Positions 11,791 through 24,500 of a stretch of 64,000 bases of DNA are shown here, in pieces. Each line of letters opens with the position of its first letter. Position 1 is the stretch's first letter. A program made the position numbers and the translations under genes. The stretch is from Prosopocoilus inquinatus (Eukaryota > Arthropoda > Insecta > Coleoptera > Lucanidae): assembly GCA_036172665.1 (NCBI GenBank), contig CM069872.1, positions 48,346,101-48,410,100 of the forward strand. Reading direction: 5' to 3'. The notes beneath the pieces were generated by a model. It did no database searches, was not told where the DNA came from, and was given only the letters and a program-made list of their open reading frames with translations.

Positions 11791-11954
11791 AGGAAAATTT
11801 AAACGTAATCGGTTGGCAGGCACTAGAATAGCTGCAGCATGTCAGCAATGCTTTTCAAACAGTTTCAATTTGAAATTGAGAAAAGATTTTTGCAATGCCT
11901 CTAAGAAATTTAATTCGTATTTGCATGGCATTAATAAATGTGCCTCTAAAGACG

Positions 11955-12075
11955 TTTACGGAAACTCCAATCCGATTAATCCGAGTAGAAATTTAAGAGA
12001 GAACACATAAGAGACTTCGTGCATGCAAGAGTGAGAAGAATAATGATCGAGTTAATCGAATTGGAGTTTCCGTAA
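11955..12075. mobile_element. Foldback element
   Basis: TTTACGGAAACTCCAATCCG at the left is mirrored by CGAATTGGAGTTTCCGTAA at the right. It is inserted between copies of dispersed repeat B. Confidence 0.65.
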
Positions 12076-12078
12076 TAA

Positions 12079-12252
12079 TAATTTCGAGCGGTTTCCACGA
12101 AACAGAACTCTTGCACTCGTTTACAAAAGATGAGGCATCGAGACTTTCACACTATTTTGTGGCCGGAGTTTTTTAAAATGCAAGGAAAATTTAAACATAA
12201 GCGCAATAGCAATTAAGTGGGTCGGACACATATGGTGAATCAGCCTGTAAAT
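12079..12252. repeat. Dispersed repeat family B, copy 2 (partial)
   Basis: Shares CTTGCACTCGTTTACAAAAG and ACTATTTTGTGGCCGGAGTT with the copies at 11381 and 15482. Confidence 0.65.
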
Positions 12253-12587
12253 AAAATACAAAATAATGTCGTGTATATTCTATTTTAATTTCCCCAACGT
12301 GTTATCTATTTTTTTTTATATTAGATTAGTTGAAATAATGACGACGACTAATGAGACAAATAAAAACGCTGAGATGTATTTGGCTCAATCAAAATTTAAA
12401 ATTTAAAGTGTTGAACAGACAGAAAACCTATTAACAGACAATTGTTTTTAAGTACTTAAATAGCATATAAAACAAAGAAGCGGAATCAGTTCTGCTTGTA
12501 ATGTATCACATTAAATTAATTAATATCACAAATAAATCAATAAACAGAATGATTAAAAGAAGTAACAACATTTTATAAGCTTTTATT

Positions 12588-15500
12588 TTAGTTGGTATTC
12601 CAATGTTCGGCCCGCCACAGCAAAACGTACATGTTTTGCTTATTGGAACAAACTGGCAAGTGATTAATAACCGGACTCTGTATTGCTCCTCCGAGGTTCA
12701 TCGACGAGTCAGTATATCTAGTCAATAGGCTGCGATAACCTCGGCCAATTGTTGCCAACAACGGAGTATAATCTTGTCTATCATTCGACGTTTTAAGCCT
12801 TGCGAGGGGAACGATTGCTCTTACCTCTTCTTCGTACGGTCTGAATATTGTTATTGGTCGCAAACTTGCTCTTTCTGCTATTATTATGCAACCCCAAGTC
12901 GTACCCACGTACAGTTCTTCATTCAGTACTGCTAAACTCGTCACCTAAAACAAGGGCGGTTTGAAGTAAACAAGGAAACCAAAGGGAAATAATTATAAAT
13001 TACTTGACAGTTCGTCGGACTTAAATGTTCTTCGATGGCTATTGATTTTAAACTTTCAGAACAAGGTACTAATTTTGAACAATCCAACTTATTAACAATG
13101 GACCTGCTTTCTTGGTTCCACTGATACACGATGCAACCGGGATATACATAAGACCATATGGAATTACTGTCGGAAACTAAATTCTTTACGTGGACGTTTT
13201 GTATTACAGGCTGATAATGATTCAAGATTTCATGGCTAATAACAACTTGTTCTTTAATGGTGTAAACGGAAACTTGTCCCATAGATTGTCCACACCAGAG
13301 TTCACAGGTGCTGAAACAGCAGAACAAATTAAAAGTAAGTTTTATGAAGCTTACGAATATTTTAATCACGATAAGTTATGTTAAGATGTAAAGAGAAGTA
13401 CAGAAAAAATATTTCAAAGAGAGAGTAAGAGAATCACAAAGGAAAGCTAAGCTATTTTTAGAAAACAATATTCATTGCCCAGGACTACAAAAGCAGTGGT
13501 GGCTGGTGCTTCAATTCGTAGTTGGAACTGAAGATAAAATTTATTTACTGAAAACCTATTGCAAAAAATATTTTTTTAAGAAATCTAAATCGGATGATTA
13601 ACAAGCAGAACAATTTTTGTAAAAACAGTTATTATCGTTACTATTACAATTTATAATTAACCGAGTTAAAAGAGGCTTAAATTCATTCAAGTACTCTGTA
13701 TATTATTGGTAAATGTTATAACAAACCTTCCGTCGTCTTTACTTAACGAGCAAAGACACGTTATAATGCTGCTTGATCCTAATTCGGTCATAACAAAACT
13801 ACCTTCTGCAGATGTCGGCGTTTTTGGTAGCGAGTCAGAGTTGAGGAGAAACAGTCTTCCGTTTGATAAAGAACACACAACACGTTTTAAGTTCGGTAAA
13901 TAATGAAAAGCTTCCACTGAGGTGTTTCCGTCATTTTCGAGCGAGTAAGTGAATATTTTGTAACCATCGTTTATTCTGAAAGAAAACTTTTGTTACAAAC
14001 CTAACTGCACATTTAAACGACTTAATACGATCAAGCTTTGAGTTTATTTACTGAATCTATGCTTATGCGAATTAGTAGAACACACATTAGCGAGGTAAAG
14101 AAAAGCGTTTCGGATTGACGAGGATTCCTATTGGACAATTAATTCTCTCTGGCGCATTAGAAAAAAAAATATCGTTGAAATTCGAGCCATCTCCCCCATC
14201 TCCATGTGAGCTAGGGAAATCCGCGTATTAACTAAATACGTACATTTCTTGCTACTCTCCATATTGTGTGTCGCGTGTTGCTAAGACTTCAGGTACATCA
14301 AAGTGTTGTAATATCCACAAAAACTGTCGATACTAGTTTGCAGGGACATTATGGGGCAGATAAATTTAAAAGGGGGTAGGGCTTAAGTTAAACGTAAATC
14401 TTAGCTACTTCACTTACAGAAATATTAACGGCCAGCATTATCAACATTAAATTTAAGTCGTGTTTAGAATATTTTGTTGAATCTGATATTCTAAATATGA
14501 CTTAGATTTAAGCTCCTATAACAAACTAACCGAAAAGTAAAACATGCAACACCGAATCGGTAAATTCTATACATTGTTTATTTACATAATACATTAAAAC
14601 TCAAAGAACCCCCGGTGATTTAGTTTTATAATGATTCATCGACTTTAATTGAGAAGGTTACACGCGTCAGAGTCTGTCGCGACATAATCCCGAAGGTTTT
14701 GCGACAGTCTGTTTTCGCGACGGAATTATCTGGGCAACTCAGTCGTCTCGTGGAATGTTCGACCAACGGAAAGATCTCGAAACCAGCGTGGATATTTAAG
14801 CGAACGGCCGGTATAAAAAAGAAACAGTTCGAATTAGAGTTTGTAAATAATCTAAATGTTTCGACTTTTATGAACATAAATTAGTTGATAGGCCGCATGA
14901 AATAAATTGGTGCTAGTATAACGTTGTTAATAAATTAGTTATTAAATTCAAGTATTTTATAGTAAAATAAATTAAAACAAACCCAGTATTAATACTTACG
15001 AATAAGCATGTACCCTTCCGGCAAAATCACCGATCCAAATAGTGTTGCCGACCGTGCAAGATGCAGTGGGACGTATTGGTAAAGTCATCGTGTGATATTG
15101 TAACCAGCCCCTGTCTACCGCCAATAATAAATCTACCCTTGAGTTAGCACACATCAACCATAATTCCGATCCCGACAGACCATCATCTAAAACAACCACG
15201 GAATCAAAAATGTAGTAGTACCATAGAGGGTATTCTTGTTCACAGAAAGGGTGAATTATTTATTTTTTGTAAGAAGGCGGTAGTCGAAGGTTGTTTTCAA
15301 CCAACATCACACTCGAAAAAAGACGCGTTCAAGGGACTCTTTTTTATGTTCTATAATTTGATGACAATTTCCAGCATACTGCGGCGGTATTTTATAAAAA
15401 TGTTGTTTGTCTTTAAACCAGGAAGACTTGTACAGTTGTAGCCAAGATATTTAAGCCCAGTATTTCCATTTATTGCGCAAATGTTTGCACGAAACAAAAC

Positions 15501-18500
15501 CATCGTGACATTAGCAAGGGCCAACGAGTGTCGATCTGACGTAAGGAAACCCCATTGACATCAAAGGTCAAGGATGAGACTATCCGTCGAAATATCAGCT
15601 CGTAAAAACCTGTAGTTCAAATAAACTAATTCGATAAAAAACAGACGGCGACGGAAATTTTATAACTTTCCAATGCCGTGAAATAATAATTTCACGAAAC
15701 AGATGAAGTACGCTTGCACTCGTTTACAAAAGATGATACATCGAGACTTTTACACTATTTTGTGGCCGGAGTATTTTAAAATGAAAGGAAAATTTAAACA
15801 TAATTGCAATTGCAATTAAGTGGGTCACACACATACGTATTGTGAATAACCCTGTAAATTAAAAACAAAATAGTGTACTGTATAATCTATTTTAATTTCT
15901 CCAACGCGTTATCTATTTTTTTATTCGTATTATTTCGTGGCCAAGATATTTAAGCCCGGTATTTCCGTTTATTGCGCAATTGATCTTTCTCAATTGCTGA
16001 TAAATTTTCTTAATTGTGACGTCACACGCGCAGCTGATTCAAAGTAATTAAACCTGATTTAATATACAATACGAAACGCGCGTTATACAGGGTGAGTGCT
16101 TATATGCGCCTTTTTTATCTCATTTCTTATAGAAAAACGTAACATTTGATCCTCTGTACATTGACAAGCGAAATATTTACGTTTTTTAGCCAATTAAGAG
16201 TAGATTAATATTTCGTTGAAAACGATCCGATTTCCTACTTTTTTTATATATTTACTATGAACGTATTTTTTGCCGCCAGCAGTTTAGACTCGTCATCCTG
16301 TGGCCAATTTTTTGACTTAAAACTTTTTTACCTAAAATTGTGTCAGGATGACCACCGATAGCAACCGGTTTATAAATACCTGTAATATGTGTTATAGGAG
16401 CGCTGGTCGTTGCTTCAACTAACGCCTGGTGTTTAAGAGACATGACATCACTAAGATGAATGAATTCTGGAGCACTAGCAATTGAAACTATCTGGCTGGC
16501 TGATGGGCGATCTTTTGGATGCTGTGACCAGCACAGAACCATTAAATCTAGACAGTAGCTTGGGTACAGAGTTTCCTACAATTTAAAAAAGAAATTCCAC
16601 AGACGATTAGCTCAATGAATAATCATAGTTTTTTTGCACTGATGAAGATTTAGAATAACGTAATTTTTAAAACATCTTACCCTGTACGTTAAGGGAGGTC
16701 TTCCTCCTTCCAAAATACATTCTTTTATAGATTCATGTCCTTCGAATGGCTGGTGCAGAGTCAACAGTTCATACATGAACATGCCAAACGAGAAACAATC
16801 AACCTTTTCTGTATACTCCTCTTCACCGTTGTAACGCATTATTTCGGGGGCCATGAAACCTTCAGTTCCACCAAAACCTTTCGTGCCAGATGGAAGAGTT
16901 AATCTACTAATACCTGCAGCAGCAAAATAGGACGTAATACTGAATACCTGAACGGAATTAGTAAATATAAAAGAACTTACCATAATCAGCTACTTTAATG
17001 TGTACAGGGTGATTAGGGTGATCCACGAATGGCGGAGGCATTTCCCAAACTAATACATTTTCTGATTTTAAATCTCTGTAAATTATGTGCTGGCGATGTA
17101 AATATTCAATTGCCTTCGCAACCTGCGTATAAATTATAAGGATTCATTATCGTACATGATATCATATTTAATTAACCTGTAATATAACAGCTTGGAAAGT
17201 ATACGGCCCAACTTTGGCGCCTGATCTTCTATAATGTCGTAACACCAAATCTAACGCACCCTGTGGTGCTAGATCTAGAACCAACGCCAAAGGACTTGTA
17301 CACACGCCAACGAACGGAACAATATTCGGATGTCTTAGAGATAATAATATGTTTAACTCCTGTCGGGCTGTGCAGTAAGCCTTACAAGCGTACTGCAGCG
17401 GATCACGGTCCCACTTTCCTTGCGCAACTTTGTAAGCAATAACGGCCGATTGTCTGGCGTTTGGGCCGGGTTGAACAGGTTGCAACATTTTCATGGCCAC
17501 GTCAATGATGGAGTTGACACCACGATTTCGGCAACTACCTTTAAAAACAAAACCGAAAGCTCCGCGGCCTAAAAGACGTCCTTTCTTAATGTTTTCAGGG
17601 CGTATGAGATACCTTTCGCCAAGATCTAAAAATACCTAGAAACAAGGAAATTCAAAACAATACTTCAAATTTTTTCATTTACTATTAACCTAATGATTAT
17701 GATTAGGGAACGGAATTATATATTTTGTTCGGTTAAATACAAACGAGGCGGCAAGCGTACACCACTGCAGCGACGCGTTGCCGCCTCGTTCGAAATAAAC
17801 TGAACAAGATTTATAATTCCGTCCTGTAATTATGAATTAATCGGTTTACTTATCTGCTTTGTATGTGTAGAGGATATTTTATTTGTGCTCAAAATTAATT
17901 CAAATTAATTACTTACCGCGTCTGGTGTGATTTCAGTTAATGGTATTTCATCGTGGGTAGGACAAATTACATATTTCTTGCCGTACGCAGCTAAAATACA
18001 TTCTTCCACCATCCAGCTGTAAAATGTTTGGTTTGAGGAACTTGTTGATTGTTCTTCTAAGTTAAGGGCTGCATATCCTTCCACCGAAGGAATTCTACTG
18101 GATCCGGCAGAATCAGGGCCGACACCACTGTCACATTCTGAAGTGTACGATTCTTGCGATTTCCTTATTCTGCGATTGTTTTGATACAACGTTTCGGGAT
18201 AATCGTGACTGAAGTTTTCGAAAGCGTTTCTTCCTCCATCGGGAAAACTGAGTAATTGCTGCTCTATTTCCGCCGACATGGACAAACATTTTGGACATGG
18301 AACTAATCGCGTCACTAAAAATTTTCCTTCTGATGTATGAACAAATCTTGTCCCCAACGTTGGATACCAATCTTCTAATAAAATATCAATGTGATCCACA
18401 GCTAACGCCAGTAACTGAGCAGTCGATTCCGGTGTGCAGTTAATCACAAACTCATTTTTAAATTTGTATTGATGCACATCAGAATTACAATTAAATATTG

Positions 18501-21500
18501 GCTTTATAACCAAAGATTCTATGGGGAAATGAATTTCCAGAATTGAAGTATTCTGCATATCTACATCGCACCAAACACCATCTTGTTTCAACTTGAACCT
18601 AAAGTGACATTATTGGAGAAATTAACTCGCATAACCAAGTGCACAATTTTTTACTTTAACTGCCTGTACTGCGAAGAAGAATTGTGCAGCACTTCTCTCA
18701 GTCTGAACAAAGTAATTTCACCATATTTTAATTGCAGTCCCGTCTGCCATAAAATCCATTCGGCTTTAAAATCCATCAGTTTAACCAACTGCAGGTCCTG
18801 CGCGATTTCTTTCGGCAGTATAAAAAAAGAACGAATGATATCAACAATTGTATCATCTGCTAAAATTCGCGACATTAGCCTTGACCAAAACCCAGATGGG
18901 AAGTAAGACATTAACAACAGTCTGGTAATTGATTTGTTAGACGAAGGCTGATTGGTAACTTGATATTGTGCTTGCTCCTCTGTCTCTTCAGCTGTAAAAC
19001 GTCAGCACTTTTAACATGAGTAAGTTTTCTGTTAGGGCATTAGTAGGTATACAAGACCTAGTAAGACCGCAGTCAGTGTTAAAGCAGAGATTAGCTTTGT
19101 TCTAACTGCTCGAAAAACCGTACATTGTACGATCACGAGCATGCGCATTAAACAAAAGAACATGTGCAGCAAACACAACGATGCACGACTTGTTTAGTGC
19201 GCATGCTCGTGATCGTACAATGTATGGTTTTTCGAGCAATTGGAACAAAGTTTATGTTTCAGCGTTTCTAACTAATGAAGTCTACAGGGTGGAACGGACG
19301 ATATTTCTGAAATACTGTGCTTGGATTTGTTTCTTTAATTCTGGCAGTCATGAGTCATGAATAATCAAAAGTATTCGGGAGTCATCGAGACGAATTGTGT
19401 TTTAATATTCGGAATTATTGACAGGTGCGAAAGCTATCAGTTACACAGAATGGAAACTCTTCCTTCCTAGATCTCATATACTCACTGTTATGATTAACAC
19501 TTACTGTTATTAACAATCATCGACGTGGAGGACAAACTCATTTGAAATTTACCCTGCGTACTGCAGTCTCTGAACAACACGGATTTTGGAGAAACCGTGA
19601 TCTTTTTATTTCTAACCGCCCAACCTCGTGACCTCAAGGGAACCTTCACCTTTACCATCGGATAACACTGACCGGGGTACGTTTGTGCCAAGAGAATATC
19701 TTCTTCCGACGGCAGCAAAGACGGAATCAACAGTGTTCTCGAATCCCATGTTAAAGCAACTTCAAACTTATTCAATAAATTAACTATGTAACCCCTGGCG
19801 TCCATAGGACCTATACTGCTGGCCTTGAAAATGTGCTTCAGGTCATCCAGCTTCATGATGCCGGTACGTGCAAACGGATTTATTTCTCGTATAGTGACAA
19901 CGTGTGCAAGCATGTCACAGAGCCACTGAGGATCCAGGAAATACAAATCTTTCAAAGTTGCATCATCATAGTGTAATAAAACACCTTGAAAAAAATTATT
20001 AACTACAGTAGATTGCTAAGTATTGTATCTGTATTCTCCTAGCACTACTTTTTTTTTACTTTAAATTGCATTTAGGCTGAGCTGTATTGTAATTTTTTTT
20101 TTATTTATGCGTAGATCGTTTATTTTTTTGTTAACATCTTACATACTTCTGTAAATGTTTTACGTAACTTTAAATATGTAAAATAAGCGTGTAATTTATG
20201 GTTGTTTAGTTTATTTTTCATTCGTGTGGGCAAAAAAAAACAAAACTAACTTAAAATAACTGTCTTGTTTTCCTACAGAAATAAACTTCTTTAAAGGGCA
20301 ACATAAAAATAAAACCGCTTCAAGTAGGCACAGAGTTTAAATCGGCATACGAAACGAAATCAAATGGGAAGATTAGTTTTTTTTGCGGTGGATATGCGGC
20401 AGTCGCTTGTATGCTAACGTGTGGGATGTTACATGTGCAACATTTCTCGAACCAACCCTATTTCTAGGATAACCCACTAAGATTTTCCGTGAGCGTTAAA
20501 TTTAAACTTGACTGACCGACAAATAACTGCCACATAACCTTGAGACTTCCCTTCCGCGCCGGAAACATGACGTATAGGTGTCTAAATAGCTTGTATTACA
20601 TTAATATCTCTGGTTACAGTTATAGAAAATTCACGTTCCAACAAAACCAACATTTTTGTACTTACCATTATCATGAAGGAACATTGTGGCTTGATGTAGC
20701 TCGGCAAAATCTCGAAACACTCTGTTGTACCTTTGTTGCATTTCAACAGCAACCACACTGCGATATTGATCTGCATTTAAAACTGGATCTAGACCATTCA
20801 TTCTTCTTTCTGCTGCAATAAAATTGACGACGTCCTCCAAAGCCAAATACGACGCAGGCACTTTCTGTTCGAGCAATAATTCTTTGCTTCCTAAAATTAA
20901 TTAATATTATTATTATACTACGTTTTAATTACTATGGTTGAGGGGGCTTACCGGGGGGTCTTAGGCTAAACACCGTGTCGTATATTAAATTGCAGAGCAG
21001 TTTAATATTGTGCCTCGTTTTACAACTAATCTCGATGGTATCTAACACCCTTGGTAAGCCGCACTTTTCTGCGTCCACGATATTAATGAATCTGTCTCTG
21101 ATAATCTGTTGATACTCTTCCGAAATACTCGAGTTTTGTTCCTGCATAATATCAAAATGCGTCCCAACTATTAGTACAGGTGAATTAGGCGCCCTCGCTT
21201 GTATGTTAACAAGCCATTGCAATATCTCATTAATACCTTTATGTCCATCAATAATACGCCACACGACTAGATATAAGCTACGCTTCGATAAAAAATACTG
21301 ATGCGTCGCATAATATCTAAAAATTGTATTCCAGGCGGTTAATAAAATAAAAATAAACGTAGTAAGTTGTGTTATTTACTCTTTTTGTCCACCGAAATCC
21401 CAAGTTCTGAATATAACAGGGCCGTGAGTTGATTGATTACGAATTTTCTTTTCATATATCCAATCACCTATGTCAACTCCAACGGTAGACATGTTTGTAC

Positions 21501-24500
21501 CTTTCGTCGTTTTTATGTTTATGTTTTTATTCCCCATTCTTTTAGCCCAGTGCTAAAATCATTTATTTATGTAATATACAGAGTGGTAACAGCAATGCAA
21601 AATAAATTCTGAAATTCTAACCTCTGGTTTGCGCCTGGTGATTCCCTCCTGACGAAGTTGTTCAAGTAAACTCGTCTTTCCAATACCCTGTACGCCAACA
21701 ATCATAAGTTTCATCCTAGCGTAAGGCCTGGCATCTTCCAGCACGGACTTTAGATAACCTATAATATCCATGGTTTTGTACTTTTTACTCTCGATCATGG
21801 ACTTTAATGGATCTTGCAGTGAACAGCCTCTCGTGTTCAAGTTCCATAGTCTACTAAGCAAACCCATCTGCGGCGGTAGTTCAGTTATCTCTAAAAATAG
21901 CCTTTGTTATTTCTACATCCGCAGGACGTGCCAATTCATACAGGTAGTTGTGTAAATTCTTATTCTAATCCATTTTTCCTCATCACTTACCTATATTTCC
22001 GCTTATATTTAGGACAGATAAATTACTTAATTCATAAATGTTAAGTGGAATTTCTCTGAGGGCATTATTGCTTATGTCTAGCATTGAGATGTTAGGAAAC
22101 ATAAACCTAGCTTTAGAAGTCACAGTATTCTGTAAATAAAAACGTGGCTAATTATTTTACTTATTCGTACAAGCTGTACTTCAAATATTTTTTTAGTTCT
22201 TATAGCAAATAAAAAAAAATAAAACAGGCACACCCACCCTTTCAGAATCATCATCCTCTGTACTGCTTAAATCACCGTCATCATCTGTCGTAAGTTGTAT
22301 TCTAGTCAGCTGGTTATCAGCTAAAATTAAAGTTCTCAAATTATCAAGTCTTAAATGCCTTCGATGTGAACAAACTGAATGCAGAACTGTGTTTCGAACA
22401 GAACGACTTGACTGTCTTCTAACTACAAAAAAAAAAAAAAATGGGATATGATTGATTACAGGTACTACAGTCTCTTAACATACCACCGATTATCGGTAAT
22501 TTATCTCTGGAAGAATTAACACTGGTCGCGTAACAAGCGACGTTAGCAAGTTCCATTACGTCTTGAGCTTCAACCTGTGGCAAACTCGGCCAACAAGTAA
22601 TCTGGTTGTGACTTAAATCCAATTGCTTCAAGAAACTTGGGTAACTGGTAATGTGCGACATTGATCTCAAAGAATTAAACGCCATGTTTAAACGGGTCAA
22701 ATTCACCGCAAGGCAAGGAAGCACGACTGGAATACTAGTAAACAAGTTATGGGCGAGATTCAGAGAAGAAATTTGAGAAGATTTTTCTAATATTGATTCG
22801 TCGTTATGGAGTATCTGTTCGGTAACTTCGACGTTTTTGTTCCAGATGTGATGCTTGTTAATATCCAGCTGCCTACAAATAAATTTTAGGAGTAATAAGT
22901 TCACACTTACGTTAATAGTACGAGGCGTACATTATGCAACGCTCTTTCTTCTTGTATTTAACGGGAATCATTCCGTCTTCAGGCTTTAAGTCACATTCAA
23001 CATCAGAATGGCCTTCAGATTCTATATCAACTTCTGTATGACTAGATAAGTGACTGTCACTAGAACTTACGCTTAACCTATCAGAATCTTCTTTGTTTAC
23101 CTAAAAATTAACAAAAAAAAGGTAAACAACCGTTTAAGACTTATGGCAATTTGGTCAAATGCTCAAACGATTTTCTGCTTTATCATTTTATTCGCTAAGA
23201 GCAACTGCCGCCGCAGTTTCTTTATTTTGGGGATAAATATTATCACGTTTGTTTATGCGTAATCACATGCCGTTTATGAAACTCCAAATTCAGCGAAGCC
23301 GTCGCGTGGATTATGAAATTAGGTCGGAGTTTCTTGCGATATTGCAATCATTATCGCGCAAACTCAGTGGTATTTAAAAACTATAACGGGTCCCAGTTAA
23401 GCAAGCATACATCGACAAATTTTTGTGTATGTTGTACGATACCATCCGAGGAGAATCTCGTAAATTAGAGAACCACGCCCGCACCGTCGCCTCGGACCTT
23501 TCTCCCACCTCGCCGCCATAAGAAATCATAACATCCCAGCAATCCGAAACAACCCTGAGTTATCCCATCCGATTCAGGGAACAGTCCCGAATCATGGATC
23601 CACCCATTTCATCGCAACGGTCCCAACTATTTTGGCATTTATAGATTATTTGTTCACAGGAAATCTACTGTAATCATCATCGTGCAATAGATTATGTATT
23701 GATCTTCATAAACTTACTTCAGTTGGATTGGCGGGAAGTTCTTTCAATAAATTAAAAGAGGCGTTTAATTCCTTCAGCTTAGGTGCAAGCCACATGTTAA
23801 AAGGCAAATGTTGTAGCTTGTTATTAGACATGACCAAGGTGATGAGATTCGGAATTCGAAAAATTGCTTCAGGTATATGGTCAAGTCTATTGTCTTGCAG
23901 ATACAATTCTTCCAAAACCGGACAACAGTAATTAAAGTCCTCGGTATTTGTGCTTCTCCTCCGACTGCTTTTCTTAACAGGCGATTCCACCGGCTTAGGC
24001 AGTTTCTCGATCTTGTTCTGGGCAACGTTAAGATAACGAAGACTGTGCAGTTTGAACACAGCTAAAGGAATCTCAGTAAGACTATTGTTGGAAATGTCGA
24101 GTCTCGTTATCGCGTACAGAGCAATGTCGTAGCTCCTGGGATTTTGCTTCAGTTTCGTGTTCAAATGTAGGGCAGCGTCTATAAGCCATTGGGTTTTTAT
24201 CTTAAACAAGTGGCAACGCTGATTGTGCCAATTAATCATTGTCGGGGTATTTGGAAATATTGTGCTGTAAGTCAAGTTTGAAACCCCGGAGAACAACGTG
24301 AACTGTGATGAATGGATATTTTCAGCCATCGCCTTCTTATTGATCTTATATTCTTGATCAGGATGAGCCTAAAACAAGAAGACATAATCATTTAATTGAT
24401 TATATTATACCAACTTTTCAATTCGGGAAAAAAATATATATATAAAGGTATTTACTCTGAAAATACTTATTATACTTACTTCTGATGGAGCGTGCAACGT

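Larger units (their letters stand above)
9296..12587. other. Intergenic region between Aldh 5' end and Lrrk 3' end
   Basis: Contains the putative Aldh promoter (9.3-9.6 kb), a short imperfect duplication (GGCGTGAAGCGCGCAAA near 10570 and GGCGCGAAGCGCGCAAA near 10611), a doubtful basic ORF (10742-11181), copies of dispersed repeats (11117-11250, 11381-11790, 12079-12252) and a foldback (11955-12075). No other gene is supportable. Confidence 0.6.
12588..15186 (-). other. Lrrk: Lrrk C-terminal WD40-like propeller (exons 27-30)
   Basis: Position and blade-like stretches (LWLMCANSRVDLLLAV, TIWIGDFAGRVHAYS, ELWCGQSMGQVSVYT, ELYVGTTWGCIII) match the C-terminal propeller of LRRK proteins. A poly(A) signal AATAAA begins about 4 nt after the stop codon. 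Confidence 0.8.
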
